Assembly: GCF_039555335.1 (NCBI RefSeq)
Contig: NC_092647.1
Coordinates: 18,261,993 to 18,325,992, forward strand
Length of the DNA stretch: 64,000 nucleotides
Source of the DNA: Amphiura filiformis
Lineage: Eukaryota; Echinodermata; Ophiuroidea; Amphilepidida; Amphiuridae
Reading direction: 5' to 3'
Each line of letters starts with the position of its first letter. Positions within the stretch are counted from its first letter, which is position 1. This document shows, one piece after another, positions 10,313-22,470 of the stretch. The position numbers and the translations under genes were made by a program. The notes under the pieces were generated by a model. That model searched no databases. It worked only from the letters and a program-made list of their open reading frames with translations, and was not told the DNA's origin.

Positions 10313-13300
10313 CTGTTACAAGAAAACAAAATATATATAGCTTGGTCATGGTCGGTATAATCTTACAAACCCTGTTTGTTCCGCTCTTGCTCTTTCCGAA
10401 ATTTCCAATTCGCCCCCAGAATTACTTTACCAGAACAAATGCGCGAGGGTCGCACGAAACGTTGCTATTTTAATTCTGAAAAGTGCCACAACAAGCTTAA
10501 TTTTAGGCCAAAACATGCCAAAAGAAAGAAGCACATCGCAAAATTTGACCAATTATATATGTCCCGGTATTATGACTGAGCTAAGGGGCTTGCCCTCGGT
10601 CAGTACGTCACTCTGCTCCGATTTTTGTTGGTTATTTATTCGTTTTGTCGATTTATAGGCTAGGGCGAATCCAATTTCAAGCATTTACATTTCCTACACC
10701 TTAATGGCAGACATCATGACGGGGTCCACCTAAAATGTGAAATAATGCAGGCTTGGCGGGGATTTTAAACTGCAATCCATCGCCCATGTTACACGTAGAC
10801 AACAAAATGATGGAAGTTTTCAATGCAATACAATATAAGATTGAATTTTAATTGGGCAGTCACAGCCAGTAATGGCCGACTAAATTCTAACCATCACCTT
10901 GCTCATTCGATTCGTCTATGATGCCCCCATATGTATGTCAACAGTTGGCTAAATGGCAACATTGCATACCATTGATCAAAATTTCACAAAATCAAAATTA
11001 CATACGTAAGAATATGCTAATGAAGCACGCAAATCCACCAATCACCATCGAGGTCGTCAAGACAGGACGTCTCCCCCACCGTTCGGCGACGAATATCATG
11101 AGAATATATGACGGTATTTCCACCGCTCCTGATATAAAGAATGCTGCATAATCATTGGTACCCAAGGTAGAGGTGCTTAAAGATAGCCCGTGGTAAACCA
11201 TACTATTGACAAACCTTTAAAACAATCATGGACATTTAATAGACTAATACGCATGAGTCTTTATAATAACATCAAATTATGATCCTTACACCCTACCTTA
11301 CACTATAATATTATACATAATCTAAATTCTGAGCTTTATTATAACATTTGCTTACGCAGGAACCGTCGTTTTATAATTACGATGGTCGATATTAGTCGAA
11401 CGCGTACACGATGTGCATAACACAGTACGTACATGGCGTGCGGGCAATCGAGACATATCAAAAGAGCCGACACGACTCATGTTCGAATGAGTGGCTCCCA
11501 TTGGCGACATATGCGGTGATATTAAAAAGCGATTTTCTTTGTATTGCCTCGTCTGTTTGGGCCCAACTTAAAAGAGGACATATCTGACAGTGAAAACTAA
11601 CATTTTATATTATTTTTTATGGAAACGTTATAATATGGTTTTAATCAAACCCATAAAACAAATACACCTCAACTCAACGAAGTGTTGTAGAATATTTTCT
11701 TGTTGCTTTCTTACTACTGCAGATTGTGGAAAGTCGACATTTGCCTACATGTCAATGTCAAGGATCACCCCCACATACAGACATTCCCAATTCCGCACCC
11801 CCCCATCACACCCATCCCACCCACTCCATACATACCCCACCCAATCCCCACCCTTTACTTACACAAGCAAAGTGGATATATCCTTCATGGTGTTGCAAAT
11901 TGTGGAAAGTCGACATCGTTACATCCTGATCACTACTAACGCACGTATTACCAATACTGCGCCCAAAATGTATCCGAACACGAAATAAAACTTAAAGACA
12001 CTAAACGTAAATAACAAAATAAAGTAGCCGATAGGTAGACAATTTGTTCTGCGTATTTTGATACCTCATTCGATGCGATAGGACTTTATTTTCCTAACTT
12101 ATAGCAATTTGAATAAAAAGAGGGTTTTTCAAAAGTGAAAAAAATTTGCATTCACTTTTCCCTCGAAGTACGCATATATTGATCACAGCGGTGTGAGCGT
12201 TCATCCTTTAGGCTTTATTGAACCCGTAACAAAAGGTAGCAGAAATCGTTCAATTTGTACATTTTGAAACTCGATATTTGTCATTCAAATGAGTATAGCC
12301 TAGTGGATGGAATAATAACGCATAGTGCCGAATAAGGTATCTATGTAAGTACGCAGAACAAAGGTCTTTATCTATCGACTACTTTATTTTGCAATTTAGA
12401 TTTAGTGTCTTTAAGATAGTGTCTGTTAGCATATGTGCTTACTATCGAACGTTTTTAAAACAAGCAAACATGAGGAGCCCCAACCAAAAGTGTCAAGGGT
12501 TTTGAGCAAATCATCGATACACATTATAAACAAGTAAACATGTAAATGTGGGTCTAAACCCCATCAGCTCAGTTGGTTAAGCGTCGGACTTTGGTACAAT
12601 TTCATGTTTTCAAAAGCGCTCGATATTAAGCACATATGCTAACTATCGAGTTTTTACGGTATTATGAAAACAAAAGCACATACTGGCCCGGTATTTTAAC
12701 AAGTAGCCATTTACTTCACAGAAAGGATGATGAAATAAACCAATGTTATACAAACCAATTAAACATGACGTTAATTGTCTTGATTCTCATATTAGGTGTC
12801 CGAAAGAGATCGAGGAAAGAAGTCCTGCGATGAGCTGCTTCATGATTTGCACTCTACGTATAGACAAATAACACAATAGACGAGTTAATTTACCTATGAG
12901 CTGGACAAAAATGCCCGCAAAAATGTTTTTGCTTGGCAGTGACTCTAAGTGACTCTAAAAAAAGGGCAAAAAAGGACACAGGGGAAATGTTAATTTGCAT
13001 ATTTCCAAAATGGCCGCTAATGCAGACCTCAAATTTCAAAATCCGATGTACAGTTCTCGAGTTATAGGCATAAAGCTCAAATGTCAAATTTTGGTCTCCA
13101 TCATAGGGGTAAAAAAACTCGACCAAATGCCTTTTGATCTTGCCAATGACTATGCTAAATTGTGTTTTAAAGGGGGATACATTATATAGCCCATCAACTC
13201 ATCTGAAATATGTCAAAACGGGTTATAGTATTGACTGCTATGAGGGGCATGGTTAAAATTATAGGCCCGCGGTGATCTCAAAACCATGACTATGCCCGAG

Positions 13301-16300
13301 GCGTAGCGGAGGGTCATAGTCATGGTTTTGAGATCACTGCGGGCCTATAATTTTAACCATGCCCCGAATAAAAAGCAGTCAATATTTGTTTTATATACCA
13401 AATCTTAAGATTCTTGTCATCTGTTTGGTTAAAAGCATCGATTTTGGGAAGAGAAATTAATAGTTTCAATGCGAACGGCACACAGATTACAATCTGCGCT
13501 TTCTGCGTAGTAGCGCGTGAAAACATTAACGCGTGCGTAATATCATTTACGCTGGGAAAAACGCGCAGTTTGATCGTGACGCACGTGACCGGTCCATAGT
13601 TCATTTCCATGGACCGGTCCATAGTTCATTTTGCGGGCATAGTTAATTCAATGACTGCACTTTCAACCAATCAGATGACAGGAATCTTTATATGAGGTAT
13701 ATAATTATGGTTACGGCTAGGGTAACCCTACACTACCCCTCCCCGGTCATTATAAAGCTACAGTGAATAATTTATTCATACCTCGAGTTCCTCAAAGGCG
13801 GTCATTTCTTCCAGAAACAGGTTTTCTGGTAGCTTTGTCCCGTTGACTTTGGCAACTTTTCTGATGATTTTTTCAGCTTGCCTGTATTTGCCACGTGCCA
13901 TCAGCCAACGAGCAGATTCTGGTAAAATACTGTTGATAAAGGTTCATAAAATATAGTTATAGAATTCACCATGGTCACTAGACATTAATCATAGGGTTTC
14001 TTGGGACGGTCTCCATAAACATGATAAACATACCTAATAAGATCAGGGGCGAATGTGGAAAAGGACCGGTTGTTTGATGTGATCATTTATTAATTTTTCT
14101 AACAAAACACTGTTATGTTTAATTCTAGACCTGAATAATACCAACAGCTGCCACACTAATAAACTGTATAGCCCTACACATATATTTTGTAGAAATTTGT
14201 AACATAGATTTTCGTTTCTATATCAAATTTCTGCTTTTTGTGGTGATTTTTATTCTATAAACTGTACAGTAATTTTGTGTGCAAATTGAGGGCGCTATTT
14301 ACATATATTTTAAATTTAAATTAGCCAAATAATATGAGTTATACCGTACATTTCATGATGAAAAAGTTTTTTTTAATCGGAAAATCCCCTTGTCATTTTG
14401 TTAGTCTTTTGTTGTCAGGACTAAAAGGACATTTTTGTGAAAAGTTACATTTCGCTGTCATTGGAATATTTAATACTCACAAAACTAGCGGCAGCAGAAG
14501 TATTATAGGTAGTGAAATGACGAGCTGCAAGACCCACCACTGTCGAATCATTACTGCAAATATCGCTAAGACCATGTAACCAACAGCAAAGGCAGTTGCT
14601 ATTAAAGCACCGATGATGATGCGCTTTGAAGGACGAACAAATTCAGTAGCTGAGAAAAGAAATTTTAGTGATGACAATGTGATCATTTTCTAACTTTCTG
14701 TATGGGATAATGGCCTAGGAATAGGATTAGAACATTCGTGGATAAGAATGACCGAGCCGCTTGCCACTTTAATACACATCTATCACGTCGCGCTATTGTT
14801 TTACCGCCCCATTATTTTCCTCGAATGAGGCGTTATTGAAATAAGTTGCTCTTTACAAGTCGATCAATGAGCTTTGTTGCAAAACCTGTTAGAACTCTGC
14901 GTAAACACCGTTTGGGTAAAACATTTTATTCAACATTTGGGTACATTTTACCCGACATTGTATTATTTGCAGTATATTGACCCAATTTGGGCGATAAAAA
15001 CCTTTACAATTCCAATCCATGAGGTAAAAAGGCAAATAGCGCAAAATCATGCTTTTATAAAAGCTCAAATTTGTCTGAAAATACTGCGTAAATTCCAGGA
15101 ATAAAACTTTCGGCGATTTTACCAGATTGATCATAATTTGAAACAATTTTATAAAATTTACCTCAGTTTGCTGTGATTTAGCCAAATTTAGCACGATTCG
15201 TAGTCTTATACAGTGTTTATTCTCTCTGGAAATTTGGTGCGCCAAATGAAACATTTTCTTCCCAAATTGGCCCAATTTTGGCTCAGTAATTCTCCAAATT
15301 GATAATTATACATCATTGCAAATTTGTGTGCGCCAAAAATAATTTTCACTGGGCCAAAATTGAGACATACGGCCTCTGCGTTAGACTATGCCATAGTCGA
15401 ATTTTAATAAAAATATGTTATTATTAGTCATGATGAACCCATTTCGTTGAACTCAAAATTATACTGATGTTTATTAAAATTTAAGTATTCAATAGTAAAA
15501 TGGTCATAAAGAGTTAAAAATATCAGATGATTAGTGACAATAAAAGTAATTGAATGCAACATTATCTTGCATAATTATAATGGCTCACTTTAATACTGAA
15601 CAATTCTAATTTTGGAATCTACCAGTTTATTGATAGCGAACCCCGAAAATTCTACTTGAGAAGCTAACAAAGAGAGGGAGTAGGGTGACTGAAAAGATCA
15701 GATGTGAAAATCTATCAATTGTGCACACATTAATTAAATCAGAGTTTTAAGCTTAAATACAATATCCAGAGTATGCACAATGGGCAAGTGGACTACGGGG
15801 TAGTCTACCTCTGCGTAAACACGTGATCAGTCACAATTTAGCATAATTTAGTCAATTACTGTGATTTCCAGCAATTTTGTAGATTTTAAGCTTTCTTAGC
15901 AGATTTTTTGACGATTTTAGCCGACTGATCAAAATTTGAAACAATTTTGTCAAATTTACCTCAATTTGCTGTGATTTATCAAAATTTAACACGATTCTTA
16001 GTGATCGGTCACAATTTTCTGCAATTCACTGTAATTTCCAGCAATTGCCGATTTTGGGCAATTTCTCGTTAATTCTCACGGGGCCTTTATAATAATGTTG
16101 CAGAGCTGTAAGTTTTTATAGGATGGTGATGCAGCTTCTTCTTATCATTCGCTGTTGTTTTTTCGTTGAAATATTTGAATTAAAAAAAATTAGAACAAGA
16201 CCTTGCTTACCTAAAACAAAACTTATGAAATATACACCAATGGTAGCACCACCTAAAAAGAACCTGAACATAGTGAAGAACCAGAATGCTGGACTGAATG

Positions 16301-19300
16301 CCACAATAAGACCCGTAATACTCTGCAGTAATAGACATATAAACAGTGTCTTCTGACGTCCTATCCTGTTGATGTAAAAATACATACATGAGATCAGTGG
16401 CCTAGCCAGGACAGATCCGAGGGATTCTGCCCAGATATTTTTCAGGGTCTGCAGATAGCCCAGATAGCTCCAGATGCAGATAGCCCTTTGTTCTTTGTTG
16501 TTGCTCTAAACACTAGAGACCCCCTGCGTTGTATACACTAACTCTATGGAAGGTTTGCACTAAACAAATTGCTACTTTTGCTCATTTTGTTAACAGGTCC
16601 TGATTTGAAATCCATTAATTTAAATACAAACAGATAGCCCTTTGTGTCCAGAATATCCCCAATGTCCTCAGGGTTATTTTGGTACCAAAGCCTCAATATC
16701 GCCAAAAAGGCAGATAGCCCTTTGCTGCACTAAGTCCCAGTGGCGTGCGCAACACATTGAAAGTGTGTGTGTGTGTGTGTGTGGGGGGGGGTCGGTCCCC
16801 TGAATGGATTGAATGACCAACAAATGTGGGGGCGTGCCCCCCTTGCCCCCTCCCCCTTTGCGCACGCCACTGCTAAGTCCTCGGTGTATTTGAACGAGGC
16901 TTCAAATTTTGCACTACTGCTGTTTTAGTCCTCGTTTTGCATAAATTTGTCACAGTCAAAATACAATTTTAATGACTCTTCCACTTTTAAGCAATTTATA
17001 CACATTGTGTTTTGTTTTTTACACTTTCGATGGGATAACTGAATGGGCGCGGACTTAAGTACCGGTAATTGGGATTAGACTTCAGTTTTAGGGTTACGAT
17101 AAGGGTTGTTGTTATGTTCTAGGATTAGGGTTAGGAGATTAAGATTAGGGTTCTGGTTACAGATGACGACCACTATTATGGTCTAAAATTTATGACCGGT
17201 TCCTAAACCATATACTTTTGGTACTCACCAGTCCGCTAATGAGCCAAAGAAAAAGCTCCCAACAAGAAACCCGGCAAAGAATACGGACTGTACGTAGTCA
17301 TCGGTGTTCTGCTTACCGCACACAAGATTGAACTATCAATATAGAAATTAAGTTTCAAATCAAAGTGGTACAAATAAATTATCTGGAATTACTTTTAAAA
17401 GGAATCGGATAGCAACGTTTGCACAGTATTTTTGAGGGACATGAGAGCACATCAGACATATTGAATTGCATTCTGAATACGAGGAATAAAACAAAAAGGG
17501 CCTTATACAAATTTTATGGTGTGTAGTGAATCCAGCACCTTTTGGCGACAGAATAAGTTTATGGTACAAATACCCGCGAAAATTTGCTATATTGAAACTA
17601 AAATGGGAAAATATGGTGCAAAAGTGAAACAATTTGTGCGAAGAGCGCAAAATTGGGCACTTTTCAAGGCTAGTAAAATGGTCAAATAATGAGGTTCATT
17701 TGACCAGACACATACAGCCGTCAATATTGGTGGGGGTGATTGTATGGATCAACCCCCTTACCAAAAAATGAGGGTTCATATTGAGTATATAAACACAATA
17801 TTTCTGAGAAGTATATAGATTGATATAATTGTTCTGGCAGACTAATTTTAGTATGTTAATATCGGTTTCAAAGACTCAAATCAGTCGCAAAGCTAACGCT
17901 TGAAAGTAGCTGAATACGGCTTAAATACTTGTTCGGAAATGCGTGCTGGATCGGAAAAATGATTCATATCAATTCATGCAACCGAGCGCTACGCTTAACA
18001 TGCTTAAATGCGAATAATTACGGTACAAGAATTCAATTCATTTTACCACCATCTTTCAACAGTTTGTATTCAAACAAACGTTGGGTGTTACATAATTAGA
18101 AGAATATGCCTTTGTCGAGTTTTGATAAATAAAAACATGCTATTAATCATGATGAACGCATTCAGTTGAACTCAAAATTATACTGATATTTATTATTACA
18201 TTACATCAAAATATAATTATTATATAATTTAATATATTAGTGACAGTAAAAGTAAAGTATACGTATAGGCTTATATTATTGAATGCCGTTGAACATATCT
18301 TAATGGCATAATTATAATGGCACTTCAATACTATAATTCTGATTTTAGAATCTACCCGTTTATTAATCGCGAAAGCCCGAGTTAAAAATCACTTGGGAAG
18401 CTAACAGAGGGAGCACGGTGACTAAAAAGATCAGATGTGAAAATCTATCAATTGTGCACAAATTAATTAAATCAGAGTTTTAAGCTTAAATGTATATAAT
18501 AGCCAGAGTATGCACAATGATGGGCAAGTGGACTACGGAGAAGTCTACATAATTAGTAATCATTATGGGTATAAAAGAAAGAATCCCTTTCTAATTCATG
18601 CCTTTTCTGTTTTCTTACGGTTTAAAAATAAATCTTCAAAGATTTTAATTAGGGACCAGTCAATTTTAGATTAAAAATTAATCTTATAGATTTGAATTTT
18701 AAATCTTAAATATTAAATCTTAAAGATTAAATTTTAAATCTGTAAGATTTAATTTTAAATCTAATACTTGATTGGTCCCTAATCACAATCCCTTAGGATT
18801 TATTTTAAATCCTTGAAATTTAGAGTGTACCCTTAAACATTTTTAAGACTCTTACCCAGCACTTACCTCGGTAACAATGGTTGATTTATATTGAGAGGTA
18901 TCATACACCCAGCCATCGTGACATCCTGTGGTAGAGTTGGTAATATTAGCAGTTTCGATCCCAGGGTAGAAATCTATACCGGTCATGTCATATCGATTAC
19001 AACTGGCGTATGTAATCTTACCCGAAGATGAGATTGATACCTTTGGAATACTTGCATCTTTTTTGGCTTGCTGGCATTCACGCTTTGACACGATGAAATC
19101 AAAACATAATTACAGAAATTTAGTTAATTTGCATAATTAAATCGCGTAGTAATTCATCAATAATAACCATCATTATTAGAAAGCATGCAATAGGCACAAA
19201 ATGCGGCAACTTTGAACTTTGGCATGCTAGCAATTTTGGGGAGTCACAATTTAAAAGTTCAACTTCTAATTAAAGAAATTGATTTTCTTTCAAAAGAATG

Positions 19301-20036
19301 AATTTTTATTGAAAGAAAACCAATTTCTGACTATATTTATAGCATAATCTAATTGGACATAGGGCCTATGCATGTTAACAAATTATATTTTCTGCATGCA
19401 AGAGAAATTGATTTAACATATCCAAAACTGTGTTAAGCAAAAACACATTCTTTTTATCAAAGTTTGTAAACATGTTAGGGGCTGTGCAATGAACCCTGGG
19501 GGAAGGGTAAAAATGTCAAGTTGAGAATTCACCACCCCGGGGTACACACACATATTGCACAACCCCTTAACAGGTTTATAAAAATAGCAAGAATGTATTT
19601 AGAACTAGAAAAGTGCTTTTCAAATCTAAATTGCCAAACACCAAGCCCGTAACCAGGATTTCTTTTTTTTTTTTTTTTTTTTGGGGGCTGATTTTGAAAA
19701 AGTGGACTTTCTTTCAAAATTTGGACAAAAATCCTCATTTTATTATTATGGGCCTTTTTGGAACAAAAAGGGGACTTGGCGGGCCTTTGGCGATGGGGGC
19801 GGTTATGGGCCAGCTAAACACGGTTTTTGCATACCTACCTGTGTCAAATTCCATCGGCTGCAGTCATCTTCATCTAGTTGAGGTACAATACACCAATGAT
19901 CAACCTCAGCTGCTGTGAATACCTGAGCCAAGACATGCCAGGCAGCAGGTACAACCAGAAGACATACTAAGAAATATGTCCTTCTTTGATATCTGTCAAA
20001 ATCACCAAGAAGTGATAAAACTTCATCGAACAACAT
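10204..20036 (-). CDS. SLC22-type organic cation/carnitine transporter, nine exons, C-terminus not found
   Basis: Major facilitator superfamily membrane transporter of the SLC22 group, expected in the plasma membrane and moving organic cations, zwitterions or anions; the substrate cannot be read from sequence. Nine exons join in phase: 19839-20036, 18867-19082, 17229-17332, 16211-16365, 14481-14649, 13782-13929, 12756-12853, 11006-11214 and 10204-10312. Together they give about 468 residues; family members are usually about 550. Family marks are the start [19 protein letters not shown], a Cys-rich glycosylatable first extracellular loop, the MFS loop [36 protein letters not shown], and VELFPTPVR before the last helices. 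The start at 20036 fits the family; an in-frame Met at 20066 is possible. The last exons, about 80 residues, are absent between 10203 and 1. They may lie outside the window or be lost. Confidence 0.95.
11006..11214 (-). CDS. SLC22-like exon 8
   Basis: 209 nt encoding [20 protein letters not shown], then TM8, the loop [15 protein letters not shown], and TM9 to ISIFL. Acceptor TTTTAAAG with exon 7 ending TG restores the Trp codon in NWFVNS; donor GTATGT. The RWGRRP loop is the second MFS-type conserved loop in this family. Confidence 0.92.
11991..12415. repeat. Foldback element in SLC22 intron 7
   Basis: Inverted arms of about 85 bp: 11991-12077 (CTTAAAGACACTAAA onward, including TTTGTTCTGCGTA) and 12337-12415 read in reverse. 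The 260 bp between is unrecognised. It is consistent with a MITE. Confidence 0.7.
12756..12853 (-). CDS. SLC22-like exon 7
   Basis: 98 nt encoding [20 protein letters not shown] and then [12 protein letters not shown]. The acceptor is TCTATACGTAG and the donor [16 protein letters not shown] is the conserved cytosolic segment before TM7. The exon starts in phase 0, as exon 6 ends, and ends in phase 2. Confidence 0.88.
12870..13120. repeat. Diverged copy of the SINE-like body seen at 7330 and 8830
   Basis: Shares the order 'GACGAGTTAATTT ... GAGCTGGACAAAA ... GTTTTTGCTT ... AGTGACTCTAA' with the two copies further left. It lies in the SLC22 intron and has no coding potential. Confidence 0.5.
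13232..13380. repeat. Near-perfect palindrome in SLC22 intron 6
   Basis: Arms 13232-13294 and 13315-13380 are almost exact reverse complements around a 20-base centre. The left arm contains GGCATGGTTAAAATTATAGG. It could form a long hairpin in DNA or in the pre-mRNA, and is typical of a foldback MITE. The word GGACCGGTCCATAGTTCATT is repeated just beyond it near 13610. Confidence 0.9.
13782..13929 (-). CDS. SLC22-like exon 6
   Basis: 148 nt encoding [20 protein letters not shown] followed by a charged helix ending [10 protein letters not shown]. The acceptor is TTATCAACAG and the donor GTATGA. PESARWL with the downstream amphipathic helix is the central cytosolic loop between TM6 and TM7, a strong SLC22 signature. 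Confidence 0.95.
14481..14649 (-). CDS. SLC22-like exon 5
   Basis: 169 nt encoding [20 protein letters not shown], then TM5 and TM6 ([19 protein letters not shown]) up to LLLPLV. The acceptor is TTCTTTTCTCAG and the donor GTGAGT. TEFV-P-KR followed by two helices is the usual SLC22 arrangement. Confidence 0.95.
14700..14870. repeat. Diverged copy of foldback repeat A
   Basis: Matches the palindrome at 1-290 in ordered blocks (GTCGCGCTATTGTTTTACCG, then GTTGCTCTTTACAA and GATCAAT), with its centre mostly deleted. It lies immediately upstream of SLC22 exon 5 in the sense of transcription. Confidence 0.7.
14871..16100. other. AT-rich SLC22 intron sequence with degenerate internal repeats
   Basis: No exon is visible. 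Short words recur (GTGATTT, CAATTTGCTG, CTGCGTAAACAC near 14895 and 15811), giving a patchwork of weak direct and inverted repeats. The block 15395-15840 also occurs, diverged, at 18115-18560. Confidence 0.5.
15395..15840. repeat. Intronic dispersed repeat, copy 1 (second at 18115-18560)
   Basis: Direct-orientation match to 18115-18560. Shared words include GAACTCAAAATTATACTGAT, AAAATCTATCAATTGTGCAC and GCAAGTGGACTACGG. The copies lie in two introns of the SLC22 gene, either side of exons 3 and 4. It is either a local segmental duplication or a dispersed element. Confidence 0.8.
16211..16365 (-). CDS. SLC22-like exon 4
   Basis: 155 nt encoding [20 protein letters not shown], then TM3 and TM4 to GVYFISFVL. 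The acceptor is GATCATCAACAG-like and the donor GTAAGC. With exon 3 it completes the MFS loop GSLADWIGRQK; Trp replaces the usual Arg/Lys after Asp. Confidence 0.95.
16763..16790. repeat. GT microsatellite followed by a G run
   Basis: About ten GT units then nine G bases, inside a degenerate element that ends with GCGCACGCCACTG. This is the complement of the CAGTGGCGTGCGC found just left of it, so the segment of about 130 bp is a small foldback. Confidence 0.85.
17229..17332 (-). CDS. SLC22-like exon 3
   Basis: 104 nt encoding [20 protein letters not shown] and then TM2 to GSLAD, plus TG of the next Trp codon. The acceptor is ATTGATAG and the donor GTGAGT. 'TE|FNLVC' at the exon 2/3 junction is the family's conserved end of the extracellular loop. 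Confidence 0.95.
17397..17490. repeat. Fragment of foldback repeat C
   Basis: Matches the left end of the element at 2111 and 21822 (AGAGCACATCAGACATATTG, GAATTGCATTCTGAATACGA), then breaks off. No open frame of interest. Confidence 0.65.
18651..18780. repeat. Small AT-rich foldback with AGGGACCAGTCAA ends
   Basis: The ends AGGGACCAGTCAA and TTGATTGGTCCCT are inverted, flanked by ATT and AAT. The interior consists of repeats of AAATCTTAAAGATT type. A MITE-like element within SLC22 intron 2. Confidence 0.75.
18867..19082 (-). CDS. SLC22-like exon 2
   Basis: 216 nt, phase 0 at both ends, encoding the bulk of the large extracellular loop between TM1 and TM2. It has cysteines in [14 protein letters not shown] and TTGCHDGW, potential N-glycosylation sites in [11 protein letters not shown], and the conserved end [16 protein letters not shown]. 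The donor is GTAAGT. Confidence 0.95.
19478..19566. mobile_element. 89-bp element with GGGGCTGTGCAAT ends and TTA flanks
   Basis: It begins GGGGCTGTGCAAT and ends ATTGCACAACCCC, with TTA on each side (19475-19477, 19567-19569). The right end, with GAATTCACCACCCC, matches the ends of the longer element at 24550-25018. It looks like an internally deleted member of that family. Confidence 0.65.
19839..20036 (-). CDS. SLC22-like exon 1
   Basis: 198 nt, starting with Met at 20036 and ending in phase 0 with donor GTAGGT. It encodes a cytosolic N-terminus ([19 protein letters not shown]), TM1 ([20 protein letters not shown]) and the start of the extracellular loop with two cysteines and an N-glycosylation sequon (NLTQ). 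The D-V-L-x-x-x-G-x-F-x-R-Y-Q pattern is characteristic of SLC22. Confidence 0.95.
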
Positions 20037-21800
20037 TTTTACTGACCATAAATTGGATAGTCTCACAGTCTAAAAGATATTATTTGTCTTATGGCTAAAT
20101 CTTACTCTTTGACGTTGATCATTAGCTATCTGAGTCCAGATTTATTTGCTTGCTCATGTCATGATCAATGTAATGGCAACCATTGGCAAGATTAATATTT
20201 CACCTAAAACCATATTCTTGCAAGAAATCTCATTCATCAAATAGATGGGGTTGGTGGATCAATCTTCCCTGAAGCTCCCTGCATCTTCCACTCCTCGGAT
20301 CCAGAGTTCCCACTTCCTTGTCGAGGCCGACCTGGATTCCTACGTCTGAAGAGAGAACGGGGTTTATCGGTTGCTGTCTGACATAAAATGGTTTTAGCTG
20401 TGAAAGATGATCTAGTTGTCGTCACAAAAAGCACGAGAAATTGCATGAAGAATTGATTGTATCGGTTGAATTTTAGATTCTCAGTGACTCAGCGAAGATG
20501 GTATTGGCATGTCCAAAAGTAATGTTCAATGTCATGTCTTAAACATGTTCAACGAAAACTGCTGATGCTTTAATCTTCCTTCTCCTATTTGTAGTATCGT
20601 GGTATTAATATGGAATAGGACATATCTTCACTGCATGCACAGGGGTCAAAATAACTACAAAATGACCTTTTCTCACATTAAATAACAGTCCTTCCTTCCG
20701 TCCTTTTGATATACATTCAAAATCAGTAGAGCGAAGACAATTCTCTGGTATAACAAAATCTTGATAAAAGTTTATATTATTACTGTTGTATAACAAGTCA
20801 ACAAGCGGATTATACACTCCACGATTATAATTTTATCTACACAAAAATGCTCAAAATGTAGAAAAACATTATTCAGTCTCATGGCCGGCCCATCTTTCTC
20901 GTACTTCCATGCGTACGTACACTGCACTACAAACCAGTTGTAATTCAAATATTTAGATATCTATTATCAGAAAATAAAGTCAACAGTTGGGTTGACTATT
21001 ACGTTCAACCATTCATTATTACATCTCGACAAACTTGACACAATGATAATACAATCATTTCAACTTTGAATTGATGATGACCTTTGGTTTGTATACCAAA
21101 TAACATCACGTCACTGACGGTTCAAAGTTTTTATTTGGTATTTTCAATCTAAAGATGTGTCCATATGAAGTTCCAAACTCCGAGATTCAGAACATACATA
21201 CAGGGCAAGTCAAAAAAGTGCAATAGACCAAAGAATCGATATTTATGCAAGAACCGAGTCGAACGTTCCCATTATTGAAAGTTTCTATAAATGCCACACT
21301 CAATAGTCACATTCTGTGAAAACATGAAGTGAATCACGACTACTGCTTAATTTTTATGAGTCCTTTTGCTGCGATACCCAATTTCGTTATTTTGTCCACG
21401 AGGTACCATGTATTTTGAATGAGCGCATACAATGCATGGTAATGGCACCAGGTCTGAAACTGACTTTAACTTAAATTAGGTTGATTTTTGCGTTATTTTA
21501 ATTTCTTCTTTTTTTCTGTTCAAACAAACTTTCTAACATTAATTTAAGTCCTTCATACCTCACTCGACTCCAACTCCAAAACTTTATGGATATTCTGTGA
21601 TTCACGCCACAGTAAATTTGCGCGCATGTCATTTTGACATTTGAAAAACCCGCCTACAAATTTGTATGCTTTTGATAGAGAATAAACATCTTTAAAGTAA
21701 AGGTAAAATGAAAATAACAACAACTGTTTCTTCTCCTTAAAAGTTAAACATGACCAAGGGCAATAACACTTTCGGTGCTCCATTTTATTTCAATGCCAAT
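20037..21800. other. Upstream flank of the SLC22 gene, no gene recognised
   Basis: This should contain the SLC22 5'UTR and promoter. No TATA box or splice-supported upstream exon stands out. The open frames here (20237-20446 and 21553-21783, minus strand) have no recognisable family or splice context. Confidence 0.5.
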
Positions 21801-21804
21801 GAGG

Positions 21805-22470
21805 TTAAGGGATCTAAAATGAGCGTTTATTGCGTTTCGACAGTATTTTTTGTGGGACATGAGAGCACCTCAGACCTATCGAATTGCATTCTGAATACGA
21901 AGCATGTCTTTCTGATATCAAATAATTTTCATTTTTGAAAATCACAATATAATACAAATTTTATGACAAATTATAAAAATTTGATATTTTTCAAATTTTT
22001 GATATATAACAGTCCTCGAAGTAAATTATATAAATCTAATGACATATTCTTAAAGTGTATGTAGCAGGAGGAAAAGCCGACGGTCAATTGAAAATTTTGA
22101 CCTTTCATATTGAAGATATGGATTTTTTCCCAAAAAGACCTATTTTTTTTTTGTGTTTTGGGGAAAAAATCCATATCTTCAATACGAAAGGTCAAAATTT
22201 TCAATTGATCGTCGGCTTTTCATCCCACCTACATACACTTTAAGTATAAATCATCAGATTTATAAAGTTTACTTCAAGTACTGTTAAATATCAAAAATAT
22301 CAATTTTAATGATTTGCCATAAAATGTGTATTAAATTGCGAATTTCAAAAAATCAAAATTATTTGATATCAGAATGACATTCTTCGTATTCAGAATGCAA
22401 TTCGATATGTCTGATGTGCTCTAATGTCCCACAATAAATACTGCCCAAACGTTCATACCCCAACCCTTAA
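21805..22470. repeat. Foldback repeat C, copy 3 (most symmetrical)
   Basis: A palindrome of about 660 bp centred near 22145. The arms carry ATGGATTTTTTCCC and its complement next to a T run at the centre, and TTAAGGG-type ends outside. It is homologous along its length to the two copies in the 2.92 kb units but keeps better arm symmetry. Confidence 0.88.

Noticed and set aside
12559-12605. tRNA-like CATCAGCTCAGTTGGTTAAG
   Set aside because: Only the D-arm/box A half is present; no box B follows at the right distance. A decayed SINE fragment.
20237-20446. Possible upstream exon of the SLC22 gene
   Set aside because: No phase-compatible donor to exon 1, and exon 1 already has the family's normal N-terminus.
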